Origin: an uncultured bacterium
GTDB taxonomy: Bacteria; Bacillota; Clostridia; Oscillospirales; Oscillospiraceae
Length of the DNA stretch: 7,769 nucleotides
NCBI GenBank assembly: GCA_905214155.1
Contig: CAJMLC010000092.1
Span: 1-7,769 of the forward strand
Reading direction: 5' to 3'
Positions 1-6,473 of the stretch are shown here, one piece after another. A program made the position numbers and the translations under genes. The notes under the pieces are model-generated. The model worked only from the letters and a program-made list of their open reading frames with translations, had not been told where the DNA came from and searched no databases. Positions within the stretch are counted from its first letter, which is position 1. Every line of letters begins with the position of its first letter.

Positions 1-58
1 AAAAAATTCGGCAAAGAGAAAGTGAGAGGGCAATCTCATAAAACCCGGTAGGAGGGAT
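1..58. other. Left-edge sequence downstream of the truncated regulator, unassigned
   Basis: These bases follow the stop codon of the truncated response regulator on the minus strand and show no coding sequence that I recognise. In an intact regulator the second half of the receiver domain would lie here, so this stretch is either foreign DNA joined to the gene or the far side of a deletion. Read on the plus strand it is A-rich and ends in an AGGAGG-like motif seven bases before an ATG at 63. No inverted repeat, integrase site or terminator could be recognised in the short piece available. Confidence 0.4.
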
Positions 59-220
59 TCACATGTCCGGCTGGAGTGTGTCAATTTTCGTCAGGGCGTC
101 CATGCTGTCGGCGGTTTCTCCCACCACCTCGCAGTCGTGGGCTTCCCAGTCAAACAGGCGCTTGAAGCCCTCCCGGATCATGATCTCGTCATCCACCAGA
201 AGCACACGCAGCTTCTTCAT
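59..220 (-). pseudogene. Response regulator, truncated N-terminal part of the receiver domain
   Basis: This is the start of a two-component response regulator, of the kind that pairs with LytS/YesM-type kinases and normally carries an AraC-type DNA-binding domain. Seen: 53 codons beginning MKKLRVLLVDDE, with the acidic DD pair at residues 10-11 that helps bind the metal ion in receivers, then an IREGFKRLFDW helix typical of YesN-like regulators. The reading stops with TGA right after LQPDM. In the family this point lies just before the strand ending in the phosphoacceptor Asp, so the acceptor, the conserved Thr/Ser and Lys, and any output domain are missing. The start is firm: its ATG overlaps the kinase stop (ATGA at 217-220), and GGAGG lies just upstream inside the kinase gene. 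The break could be an insertion, a deletion or an assembly join. The product is expected to be non-functional. Confidence 0.85.
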
Positions 221-1521
221 TCCCCTTCCTCCTTCAGCGGCAGCACGATGTGCGCCGTCACGCCGCCGTCCTCGTTTTCCGTATAGCTCAGGCCGCATTC
301 CCGGCCGCAGAGCAGCTTGATGCGCTTCTGCACGTTCAGAATGCCGATGCTGTTGCCAGTGAGCTTGGGCGGCTGCTTATCGTAGGATGCCAGCATGGCG
401 TCGATGGCGGCCTTTTTGCCGTCAGCAAAGCCGCTGCCCGTATCCCGGACGCAAACTTCCATGCGGCCGTCCGCCGTTTTCTGCGCCGAGATCACCACCG
501 TGCCCCGGTAGCCCCTGTTTTTGAGACCGTGGAGCAGGCTGTTTTCCGCAATGGGCTGCAAGATGAAATTCGGCACCTGTGCACCCCCCAGCTCCGGGTC
601 GATGTCATATTCGCAGCAAAGTTCCGGATAACGGCAGCACATCAGCTCCATATAGGCTTCCAGCAGCTCCATCTCGTCGTCCAGCGTGACCATGGGCCTG
701 TCCACCTTGACGCTGAACCGGAAGAAATCCACCAGCCGCATGAGCAGGCTTGCCACCGTTTTATCCCCGTTCAGATGTGCCTGAATGCGGATGGTATCCA
801 GCGTGTTGTAAAGAAAATTGGGGTTGACCTGACTTTTCAGGTACAGCATTGACAGCTTCTGCTCCACCAGCTCCGTCTGGAGCGCTTCGGGATTTTCCAG
901 CGTGAGGTAAAAGGAAAGGGTCATCAGGGTGATGCCCATTCCGCTGATAAGCCATGTGTGGTGCAATCCCTGCAATACGCACACGGTAAACTCAATGACC
1001 AGCGCCGCACCGATGGCAGAACGCTTTTTTCCGGGGATGGCTTTCCAGTTTCCCACCAGAAGTCCGGCGCACGGCAGCAGGAAAAAGGCCACGGCGGCAT
1101 AGGGAACCAGCATGTAAGCCCCCGCGGAATAGTTGCCTTCCGCCGTGACGGTGTAGGAAATGGGCAGCAGGAAATTCCCAAGCTCCGTGAGCACCAGAAA
1201 CGCCTTCGCCGGCCAGTCCAACCGCCGGGGCTTGCCCGTTTCCTCCTGCACCAGAATGGCGATGTACTGATAAAACAGGTAGATCACCGCCGCCATGCTG
1301 CCCAGAAACAGCCGGTGCAGCGCCCCGTTCAGGAGCATCGGCACGGTGTCCAGATGGTTGACGGTGTAGACGGTGCAGCCGTCCAGCGCCAGATGCACCA
1401 GCACCGCCACCAGCAGCACCGAAAAGGTTTTGTGGAGCGCCGTATGCTCCTTTTCCGCCGTGAAATACATATAGGCGACAAAGGCCACCACCAGAAACAG
1501 CGCGATCTCCATCCGAAGCAT
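217..1521 (-). CDS. Sensor histidine kinase of the LytS/YesM (HisKA_7TM-like/His_kinase) type, with Asn at the phosphoacceptor site
   Basis: This is a 434-residue membrane sensor kinase. Six or seven hydrophobic segments fill residues 4-205 (about 4-20, 33-53, 70-91, 105-124, 136-156, 168-184, 189-207) with no large extracellular domain, so the stimulus is probably sensed in or near the membrane. The cytoplasmic part holds the family's dimerisation motif (KSQVNPNFLYNTL, 229-241) and an apparently intact ATP-binding domain: N box QPIAENSLLHG (322-332), DTGSGF (360-365) and GNSIGILN (389-396). The family motif reads NPHFLYN. Here residue 235, codon AAT at 817-819, is Asn, so normal phosphotransfer is doubtful. 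I chose the start at 1521 because GGGAGG lies seven bases upstream and the first membrane segment follows at once. A longer TTG-started reading runs into the palindromic element and is rejected. The stop overlaps the regulator's ATG. It is probably transcribed with the upstream ABC genes, and no promoter of its own is evident. Confidence 0.9.
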   Translation of the reverse strand: MLRMEIALFLVVAFVAYMYFTAEKEHTALHKTFSVLLVAVLVHLALDGCTVYTVNHLDTVPMLLNGALHRLFLGSMAAVIYLFYQYIAILVQEETGKPRRLDWPAKAFLVLTELGNFLLPISYTVTAEGNYSAGAYMLVPYAAVAFFLLPCAGLLVGNWKAIPGKKRSAIGAALVIEFTVCVLQGLHHTWLISGMGITLMTLSFYLTLENPEALQTELVEQKLSMLYLKSQVNPNFLYNTLDTIRIQAHLNGDKTVASLLMRLVDFFRFSVKVDRPMVTLDDEMELLEAYMELMCCRYPELCCEYDIDPELGGAQVPNFILQPIAENSLLHGLKNRGYRGTVVISAQKTADGRMEVCVRDTGSGFADGKKAAIDAMLASYDKQPPKLTGNSIGILNVQKRIKLLCGRECGLSYTENEDGGVTAHIVLPLKEEGE

Positions 1522-1543
1522 GCGCGTTCCTCCCTTCTCAGTG

Positions 1544-1705
1544 GGGAAGCTCTGATTAAATCGGTGAGAGCTGTGAGCGAGAGATTTTTCGTCCAATCGA
1601 GGTATCGAAAACGGAGGAATACTTTGTGTATTTCCCGTTTTCGATACCGAAGAGTGGGCGGAAAAGATCCGCTCATAGCCGAAGGCGATTTATTCAGAGT
1701 TTCCC
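1544..1705. mobile_element. MITE-like palindromic element (~162 bp) between permease and kinase genes
   Basis: The whole intergenic stretch is an imperfect inverted repeat. The outer arms, 1544-1579 and 1670-1705, match at about 27 of 36 positions when one is reverse-complemented; the termini read GGGAAGCTCTGATTAAATCG and GGGAAACTCTGAATAAATCG. The middle arms (about 1580-1600 and 1649-1669) pair more loosely, and a strong inner hairpin occupies 1601-1648. There is no credible ORF, so it looks like a non-autonomous miniature inverted-repeat element mobilised in trans. No clear target-site duplication is visible: flanks are CAGTG on the left and TTATT on the right. Its right end lies four bases from the permease stop and its left end 22 bases from the kinase start. 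Before insertion the two genes would have been about 25 bases apart, as expected inside an operon. A large regulatory RNA hairpin is the alternative. Confidence 0.7.
1601..1648. repeat. Inner hairpin of the palindromic element
   Basis: GGTATCGAAAACGG (1601-1614) is repeated perfectly in inverted form at 1635-1648. Pairing extends inward through GGAATAC (1616-1622) and GTATTTC (1628-1634), leaving a five-base loop TTTGT and a bulged A at 1615. The stem is about 20 bp. It lacks a T-tract on either side, so it is not a typical rho-independent terminator, but in operon mRNA it could stall RNase or polymerase between permease and kinase. Confidence 0.75.
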
Positions 1706-1708
1706 TTA

Positions 1709-2683
1709 TTACAGCTCGGCGAACCGGGCGCTGCCTTTCTTCTTCAGCCACAGATACAGCAGGGCGCACAGGATCAGATTCAGCCCCGCAAGGCAGCCCA
1801 TGTATCCGAAGAAGCCCAGCTTCCACCCCGGCAGTGCCACGTAGCCCACAAACAGCAATATCGTATAGCCGAAGCTGCCGAACAGGGCGATCATCACAGG
1901 GGCGCTCTGCTTGATGGGCGAAATTTCATTCGTCCATGTCAGAATGGGATTTTTCACTCCCAGAAACAGGCCGAACAGCGCCATCAGCACCACGTAGGAC
2001 ATTACCAACAGCGTCATCATCAGAAGCTGCACAGGCAGGAACGGATAGACTGCCGCCGCGCACACTATGCACAGCGCCATGGGAACTGCCGTGAGAATGA
2101 TCTGCATGGAAAGCTTCGCTTTCAGCACCTGCCACGGCGTGACCGGCAGGGACTGCATGAGCCACAGGCTCTTCCCCTCCAGCGACACCGAGGGGGCGGT
2201 CATATCATTCATGGAAGCGACCCCGCACAGGCAGATGGACAGCATCACCGGCACGCTCCCCTCCAGACCGTCAAGCAGGGTCTCCACCGTGGAGAGGAAT
2301 TCGCCGCCCTTCCATAGGATCAGCAGCGCGCAGACCGGCATCAGGAACGTACCCAGACCGCAGTTGAGCATATAGTTGGGACTTGCGCCGAAATGGCCGA
2401 ATTCCCGGCCAAGCAGCGCCGCGGGAATGCTCTTTTGCCGCACAGTGGTTTCCCGGTACACCGTCCGGGCGGTCTTTCCCGTGGCAGTTGCGGTTTTCAG
2501 GAAGCTGCGGGAGATCAGCGCCCACATGAGGGCGAACAGCGCCGCGACAAACACGGTCACAATGATACACGCTTTGGCATCTCCCGTGCCGACGCTGCCA
2601 AACAGATAAATGGGGTAGGCGCCATCCTTGACGGCGGCGCCGTAGACCGCCAGATTAGCAAGCAGCTCCTGAATCAGCGCCAT
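1709..2683 (-). pseudogene. ABC exporter permease, C-terminal part after a frameshift
   Basis: This 324-codon frame carries the last ~60% of a large ABC-2-like permease (putative ABC exporter family of about 530-560 residues). It continues the protein begun at 3294. In-frame sequence before the apparent ATG reads FGAYYFFYFRA (2684-2716), plainly coding and characteristic of the family, but a stop lies a little further upstream in this frame, so the ATG at 2683 is unlikely to be a true start. No Shine-Dalgarno precedes it. The protein has several membrane helices (about 38-58, 115-130, 150-165, 195-220, 226-250, 268-285, 295-315), with a cytoplasmic stretch containing SRSFLKTATATGKTA and LLGREFGHFGASPNYMLNCGLG. 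It ends in a positively charged tail followed by TAA TAA, right against the palindromic element. If translated alone it would lack the N-terminal third of the pore subunit. Confidence 0.8.
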
Positions 2684-3294
2684 TGCCCGGAAATAGAAGA
2701 AATAGTACGCACCGAAATGACGACGGTCACAAAGCTCTTATGCTTCAGCAGGCTGATCTTCGCGACCACCCACCCCAGCGCGCAGGACAGCGTCATGACA
2801 AAAATGGAGATCAGCGCGGTCAGCAGCACGCCGCCCAGCACATTGGCGAGTGTGACACCGGCCACTGCCCAGTAGACGATCACCGCCGGAAGAATTACAA
2901 TTCCGGAGTACAGCAGTCCCATCAGGTAAACGCCCAGCAGCCGGGAGACCAGCAGCACGGAGACCGGAATGGGCATGGACAGCAGCAGGTCGTTATCCTT
3001 CGCCAGATACAGGCTGGCATAGGTATTGAACACGCTGCCGAACACGCCGAGGAACACCGCCAGAAGTCCCATCAGCGCAAAATACAGCCAGCCCATGCCC
3101 GCCTGTGCCATGGGCGCACACCTTTTGACCGAAAGCAGCGTGAAAATGCCGCCCAGAACAACCACCATCAGTACTACGAACATAGCCATATACGCAGCGG
3201 TCGCCGCCCTGGAGCGGGCTTTGTTCTTTTTCGCGTCGTAATAATAGGCGCGGAAAATTTCCATCAGCTGCTTTTTCAGCAAGAGTTTCAGCAT
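2674..3294 (-). pseudogene. ABC exporter permease, N-terminal part before a frameshift
   Basis: This is the first third of the same large permease. Residues 1-30 (MLKLLLKKQLMEIFRAYYYD, then a Lys/Arg-rich stretch) form the cytoplasmic lead-in. Hydrophobic helices follow at roughly 34-54, 67-88, 110-145, 148-168 and 170-182. The motif GVFGSVFNTYASLYLAKDNDLLLSMPI (about 83-109) and LGWVVAKIS are family-like. Sense is lost after residue 193 (Ile, codon 2716-2718): the last 13 residues are out-of-frame and end at TGA 2674-2676, while the correct sequence resumes in another frame. Compared with family members as I remember them, about 13 bases are missing there; a simple sequencing error is the alternative. 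The start is secure: ATG at 3294 overlaps the ATPase stop (ATGCTGA) and a GGAGGGAG site lies just upstream in the ATPase gene. ATPase and permease are thus translationally coupled partners of one exporter. Confidence 0.85.
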
Positions 3295-4001
3295 GATTCT
3301 CCCTCCAGCTCAAGGAACACTTCCTCCAGGGAGTCGTCGCCCTTGACCTCCTCCATGGTGCCGGAGCGGATGAGCCTGCCGCCCTTGATGATGGCGACCT
3401 TGTCGCAGAGCTTTTCCGCGACCTCGAGCACGTGCGTGGAGAAGAAGATCGCGCCGCCCGCGTCGCAGAGCTCGCGCATCATGCCCTTGAGCAGGTGCGC
3501 GGCCTTGGGGTCGAGACCGACGAACGGTTCGTCCATCAGGATGAGCCGCGGCTGGTGCAGCCAGGCGGAGATGATGGCGAGCTTCTGCTTCATGCCGTGG
3601 GAATAGGCGGCGATGGGCTGGGCCAGATCGTCCGTCAGCTCGAAGCGCCCGGCATAGTCGCGGATGCGGGACCGGCGGTCGTCCGCGCTGACGCCGAAGA
3701 TGTCGGCGATGAAATTGAGGTATTTGATGCCGGTCATGTATTCGTAGAGATCGGGGTTATCCGGAATGTAGGCCATCATGCGCTTGCAGGCGAGCGGGTC
3801 TTCGCGGATGGATGTGCCGCCGATGCGGATGTCGCCCGCGTCGAATTGCAGGATGCCGGCGATGGATTTGAGCGTGGTGGTCTTGCCAGCGCCGTTGTGG
3901 CCGATGAAGCCGTAGATCTCGCCGGGGGCGATGTGCAGACTGAGGTCGTCGACGGCCTTCTTTTCACCGTAGGTTTTGGTCAGATGATCGATTCGCAGCA
4001 T
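3288..4001 (-). CDS. ABC transporter ATP-binding protein (ABC-2 exporter type)
   Basis: This 237-residue ATPase powers the exporter whose permease follows. All nucleotide-binding motifs are present in order: Walker A GHNGAGKTT (residues 34-42), Q-loop region near MMAYIPDNPDLYEYMT, the signature variant YSHGMKQKLAI typical of ABC-2 exporters rather than LSGGQ, Walker B LILMDEP, D-loop GLDP, and the H-loop His in STHVLEVAEKL. The length is that of a single nucleotide-binding domain, acting on the cytoplasmic face with the membrane subunit. I chose the start at 4001 because MLRIDHLTKTYG aligns with the usual first strand and an AGGAGG lies about ten bases upstream; a TTG-started extension to 4109 has no family-like sequence and overlaps the likely promoter. 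The substrate cannot be told from the sequence. The adjoining LytS-type kinase and regulator suggest export of, or response to, a membrane-active compound or peptide, which is inference. Confidence 0.93.
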   Translation of the reverse strand: MLRIDHLTKTYGEKKAVDDLSLHIAPGEIYGFIGHNGAGKTTTLKSIAGILQFDAGDIRIGGTSIREDPLACKRMMAYIPDNPDLYEYMTGIKYLNFIADIFGVSADDRRSRIRDYAGRFELTDDLAQPIAAYSHGMKQKLAIISAWLHQPRLILMDEPFVGLDPKAAHLLKGMMRELCDAGGAIFFSTHVLEVAEKLCDKVAIIKGGRLIRSGTMEEVKGDDSLEEVFLELEGESC

Positions 4002-4053
4002 GTCGCTGTCCTCCTCCATTTTCATAAAAACAGACTTTTGATGTTGTGGTTCC

Positions 4054-4062
4054 ATTGTAACA
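4054..4062 (-). promoter_or_regulatory. Candidate extended -10 promoter for the ABC/two-component operon
   Basis: On the minus strand TGTTACAAT (TG, one base, then TACAAT) lies about 53 bases before the ATPase start, with no convincing -35 at the right distance. Extended -10 promoters can work without one. A TTGACA occurs further upstream (4104-4109) but is much too far from this -10. It is the only reasonable promoter candidate for the four-gene minus-strand operon. Confidence 0.45.
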
Positions 4063-4155
4063 GACGCCGCCGTGCGGGGATAGGGCGTTTCCAAACCTGA
4101 ATGTGTCAATTCTTCAGGGTGCTTCTATAGACGTACAGAGCATGGGAATTGTTCC

Positions 4156-4184
4156 TTGCAAATGAAAAAAGCAGCTGCTATAAT
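4156..4184 (+). promoter_or_regulatory. Sigma-A promoter of the beta-helix protein gene
   Basis: TTGCAA (4156-4161) and a perfect TATAAT (4179-4184) are separated by 17 bases, and TG at 4176-4177 makes the -10 extended. Transcription should start near 4191, giving a leader of about 120 bases before the ATG at 4311. The leader includes two inverted repeats. Confidence 0.75.
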
Positions 4185-4226
4185 GAAAAAGAATGGGCGA
4201 AACTGGAATCGACCAGAGAATACAGG

Positions 4227-4246
4227 CCAAAAGGGTACCCTTTTGG
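4227..4246. promoter_or_regulatory. Perfect 20-bp palindrome in the leader (possible operator)
   Basis: CCAAAAGGGTACCCTTTTGG is a perfect palindrome without a loop, lying about 36 bases downstream of the predicted transcription start. Such symmetry suits a dimeric DNA-binding repressor acting as a roadblock. It could instead form an RNA stem joined to the next hairpin. No regulator family is recognised from the half-site. Confidence 0.5.
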
Positions 4247-4267
4247 AAGCGGATGAGACATCCGCTT
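4247..4267 (+). promoter_or_regulatory. Leader hairpin directly after the palindrome
   Basis: AAGCGGATG (4247-4255), a three-base AGA loop and CATCCGCTT (4259-4267) form a perfect nine-base-pair stem. It begins at the very base after the palindrome and lies about 30 bases before the Shine-Dalgarno of the next gene. There is no T-tract, so it is not a terminator. It may stabilise the leader RNA, or with the palindrome form a tandem-hairpin regulatory element. Confidence 0.5.
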
Positions 4268-4310
4268 CATGGGCTCCTGACGGCCGGAGGCTTGGAAGGA
4301 GAGACATGGA

Positions 4311-6326
4311 ATGAACAGACGGATCGGCTGCTGGACGCGGATGCTTTGTGCGGTGCTGTGCCTGGGGGTATTGCTGGGGATGGCGCCCTGCGCGGCGGCG
4401 GAAGAGGCTGTGCACGGAGAAGAGAAGCCGTTCGGCGTGCCGGTGGAGCTTACCGGTGTGAAGCTCGGCGGCAGACAGGTCTATCTCGGCGTGGGCGAAG
4501 AAGGCAACGGCGGGAAATTTTACCTGATGACAGGCAGCGACAGAAGCTGCATCGCGAGCGAGTGCCTTTATCTGCATGTGTGCGTGGGCCTGTTCTGGAA
4601 GCTCAGCGAATGGGACCGGGAAGATTATTATCAGTTTTCGCTGGAGGAACAGGCGGAAATATTGAAGCAGCTCCGCGATGTGGACTTGACGATCGCGGCG
4701 TACAGCAATCAGACCATCGCTCCACCGAAACCGGAAACGAACGAAACAACATACGGGATGCCCGAAGAAAAGGTGTATAGACTCTATGGCGAACATGCAG
4801 GAGAGTGGCTGCTCACGGCGAGCTGCAAGGTGGGAGATAAGGAATACAAGGCGTACAGCCTTGCGACGCGCACCGTGATCTCTGAGGCCCCGCAGGTTGA
4901 ATGTACGACGGTGGAACAGATTAATGACTATTTGACCGAGGCGTTCAAAAACATTTCAATATATGATACGGAGAGAAATCAGGACATCATATTTACGATC
5001 CGACTGACCAAAGATGAATACACGGGCGTGATCGATGTGCCGAAGGAGCCGAAGGGGTATCAGACGACCGTCGTACTGCAAGGGTGGCACGGGGAAAACC
5101 AGAAGGCCAAGCTGACCGGCGGCATCCATGTCGGGAACGACGATATGGCGATCTCGGGGATCGACTTCGTCGGTGCGGGGCAAACCGAAAGAAAGCGGAC
5201 GGATGGAAAACCGAACTGCGCCATCTACGGCGACGGCAGCGCCAACTTCATGGACTGCAGCTTTGCGAACTATTACCATGCGGTCGAATGGACCAAGGGG
5301 ATGCGCGTCCCGGGCGGGAAGTGCACCTATCGGAATAATTACATCGCATGGTATGTGGATGCGCCGCAGCCCAGCAGCGGCCATCCCTACTTTGCGGGCT
5401 GTAGGTTTGAAGGCAATATCTGCGCCATCTTTGCGCGGGACTTCGGCTGGATCCCGCTTAGCGTGATCACACCGGCAAAATGCAGATTTCTCAATAACGG
5501 GATCGATGTGATCAATCTTTCCGGAAAGATCTGGTTCCTTGCAAACAACCGCTTCATCCATAATGGGTATAAACGGCTTGTAACACAGTCCGCAGAACTG
5601 AGCGACTCGCCGGTGGCGATGTATGCCGCGGCGGCTGAAGAGGCTGATAAGCCGATGGCCTTTGCCTATCCGATGATGACGGAGGACGGCGCGGGATATG
5701 ATTATGAGACAAGTGACGAGATCCTGACGATCTCGGCGGATGACGCGAAAAACTATGCGATCCCGGAAAGCGTGCTCGCGGGCAAGACGCTGCGGCTGCT
5801 GCAGCCCGAATCGGGTGCGTTCGTGGCGAGCTTTGCGTTTACCGGCACGGCGGGAACGGGTACGTTCTGCCCGGCTGTGACGTTCGAAGAGGGGCTGCGC
5901 CAGCTGTCCGTGAGCGTGGAAAGCATGGGGGCGCTGACGGCGGAGGTGACCGTGGCGAGCGGCTTTGAAAGGGCAGTCGTGCTGGACAGCAGCGATAGCA
6001 AGGTCAAGTCTGCGACGGAAAAGGGACTGACGACGTTCCTGGCAACAAGAGGCGGAACGTACACGATCCTCTACGTGGGCGTGGACGCCGTGAAGAACGG
6101 GAGCAGTGTCAATGTGAGCTATCGGGCCGAGGCCGCGGGCGTGCAGGTCATCGCGCTCTATGATGCGAGCGGACGGATGCTCGACGCGGAGACACGCTCC
6201 GGTGCGGCCAGTGGAGCGTGGATGGTGACGCTGACCGGCGCAAATGGCACGGAGGTACGCGTGTTCCAGCTCGACGCGGAGAGCTTCAGGCCGCTGGCCG
6301 CGCCGTTGCATACAACGGTACAATAA
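4311..6326 (+). CDS. Secreted right-handed parallel beta-helix repeat protein
   Basis: This is a 671-residue exported protein of unknown substrate. Residues 1-30 form a classical signal peptide: basic MNRR, hydrophobic LCAVLCLGVLLGMA, and an AAA cleavage site before EEAVHG. The cysteine near the end of it is not in a lipobox. Residues ~31-200 are not recognised. From about 250 to 420 the sequence has the rhythm of a pectate-lyase-like beta-helix, with rungs [CN]x[FY] at CSF 316, CTY 338, CRF 364, CRF 391 and NRF 413, most with an Asn nearby. The region 485-671 is beta-rich and Ser/Thr/Gly/Ala-rich, probably sandwich domains. No LPXTG motif, SLH repeat or C-terminal membrane segment is visible, so release or non-covalent wall association is likely. 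I see no certain catalytic residues: polysaccharide binding or cleavage is possible but unproven. AGGAG lies nine bases before the ATG. It is a monocistron, with its own promoter and terminator. Confidence 0.85.
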   Translation: MNRRIGCWTRMLCAVLCLGVLLGMAPCAAAEEAVHGEEKPFGVPVELTGVKLGGRQVYLGVGEEGNGGKFYLMTGSDRSCIASECLYLHVCVGLFWKLSEWDREDYYQFSLEEQAEILKQLRDVDLTIAAYSNQTIAPPKPETNETTYGMPEEKVYRLYGEHAGEWLLTASCKVGDKEYKAYSLATRTVISEAPQVECTTVEQINDYLTEAFKNISIYDTERNQDIIFTIRLTKDEYTGVIDVPKEPKGYQTTVVLQGWHGENQKAKLTGGIHVGNDDMAISGIDFVGAGQTERKRTDGKPNCAIYGDGSANFMDCSFANYYHAVEWTKGMRVPGGKCTYRNNYIAWYVDAPQPSSGHPYFAGCRFEGNICAIFARDFGWIPLSVITPAKCRFLNNGIDVINLSGKIWFLANNRFIHNGYKRLVTQSAELSDSPVAMYAAAAEEADKPMAFAYPMMTEDGAGYDYETSDEILTISADDAKNYAIPESVLAGKTLRLLQPESGAFVASFAFTGTAGTGTFCPAVTFEEGLRQLSVSVESMGALTAEVTVASGFERAVVLDSSDSKVKSATEKGLTTFLATRGGTYTILYVGVDAVKNGSSVNVSYRAEAAGVQVIALYDASGRMLDAETRSGAASGAWMVTLTGANGTEVRVFQLDAESFRPLAAPLHTTVQ

Positions 6327-6329
6327 ACG

Positions 6330-6360
6330 AAGCTCCCCCTCATCCGAGGGGGAGCTTTTT
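6330..6360 (+). terminator. Rho-independent terminator of the beta-helix gene
   Basis: A perfect 12-bp stem (AAGCTCCCCCTC with GAGGGGGAGCTT) closes on a four-base loop ATCC and runs into five T residues, starting four bases after the stop codon. Read on the minus strand the same stem is followed by TCGTTTATTG, so it may also weakly stop transcripts coming from the nrdD side. Confidence 0.92.
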
Positions 6361-6392
6361 GCAGGCAGAGGAGCGTATGGAATAGATGAAAT

Positions 6393-6421
6393 TTGACAAA
6401 TTCTGTGAGCTGTGTTATGAT
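6393..6421 (+). promoter_or_regulatory. Strong sigma-A promoter of the 25-codon ORF
   Basis: A perfect TTGACA (6393-6398), a 17-base spacer and TATGAT (6416-6421) preceded by TG at 6413-6414 make a near-consensus promoter with an extended -10. Transcription should begin near 6428, giving a structured leader of about 75 bases. It is as good as or better than any other promoter in the window, although the only gene it can serve in the sense direction is a tiny ORF. Confidence 0.8.
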
Positions 6422-6473
6422 GTTCTCGCCTCCTGATTGGGGGGGCAGGGCACTGCACAAGACGGCGGGCGGT

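Noticed and set aside
1..62. Group II intron or a named insertion sequence as the cause of the regulator truncation
   Set aside because: The junction does not show the GTGCG-type intron start, and no terminal repeat can be established from 58 bases.
63..320. Plus-strand ORF of 85 codons with an AGGAGG-like site seven bases before its ATG
   Set aside because: It is the mirror frame of the response regulator and kinase 3' ends, has no recognisable domain, and its codons are explained by the opposite strand. The ribosome-site-like motif comes from the unexplained left junction and may be chance.
1522..1596. TTG-started 25-codon N-terminal extension of the kinase
   Set aside because: It lies in the palindromic element, lacks a ribosome site and delays the first membrane helix; the ATG at 1521 has GGGAGG at ideal spacing.
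958..1914. Long plus-strand open frame opposite the kinase and permease end
   Set aside because: It crosses the palindromic element and two unrelated genes, and its translation is rich in Gln/His/Arg as expected of an antisense shadow of GC-rich coding DNA.
4002..4109. TTG-started 36-codon N-terminal extension of the ABC ATPase
   Set aside because: It has no family-like sequence, overlaps the likely promoter, and the internal start at 4001 fits the domain boundary and an AGGAGG site.
4104..4109. Minus-strand TTGACA as a -35 for the ABC operon
   Set aside because: No acceptable -10 is found at 16-19 bases, and the TACAAT further on is about 44 bases away.
4193..4780. Plus-strand 195-codon frame beginning two bases after the predicted transcription start
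   Set aside because: Most of it overlaps the beta-helix protein in another frame; it has no ribosome site, and its second half is Arg/Gly-rich shadow sequence.
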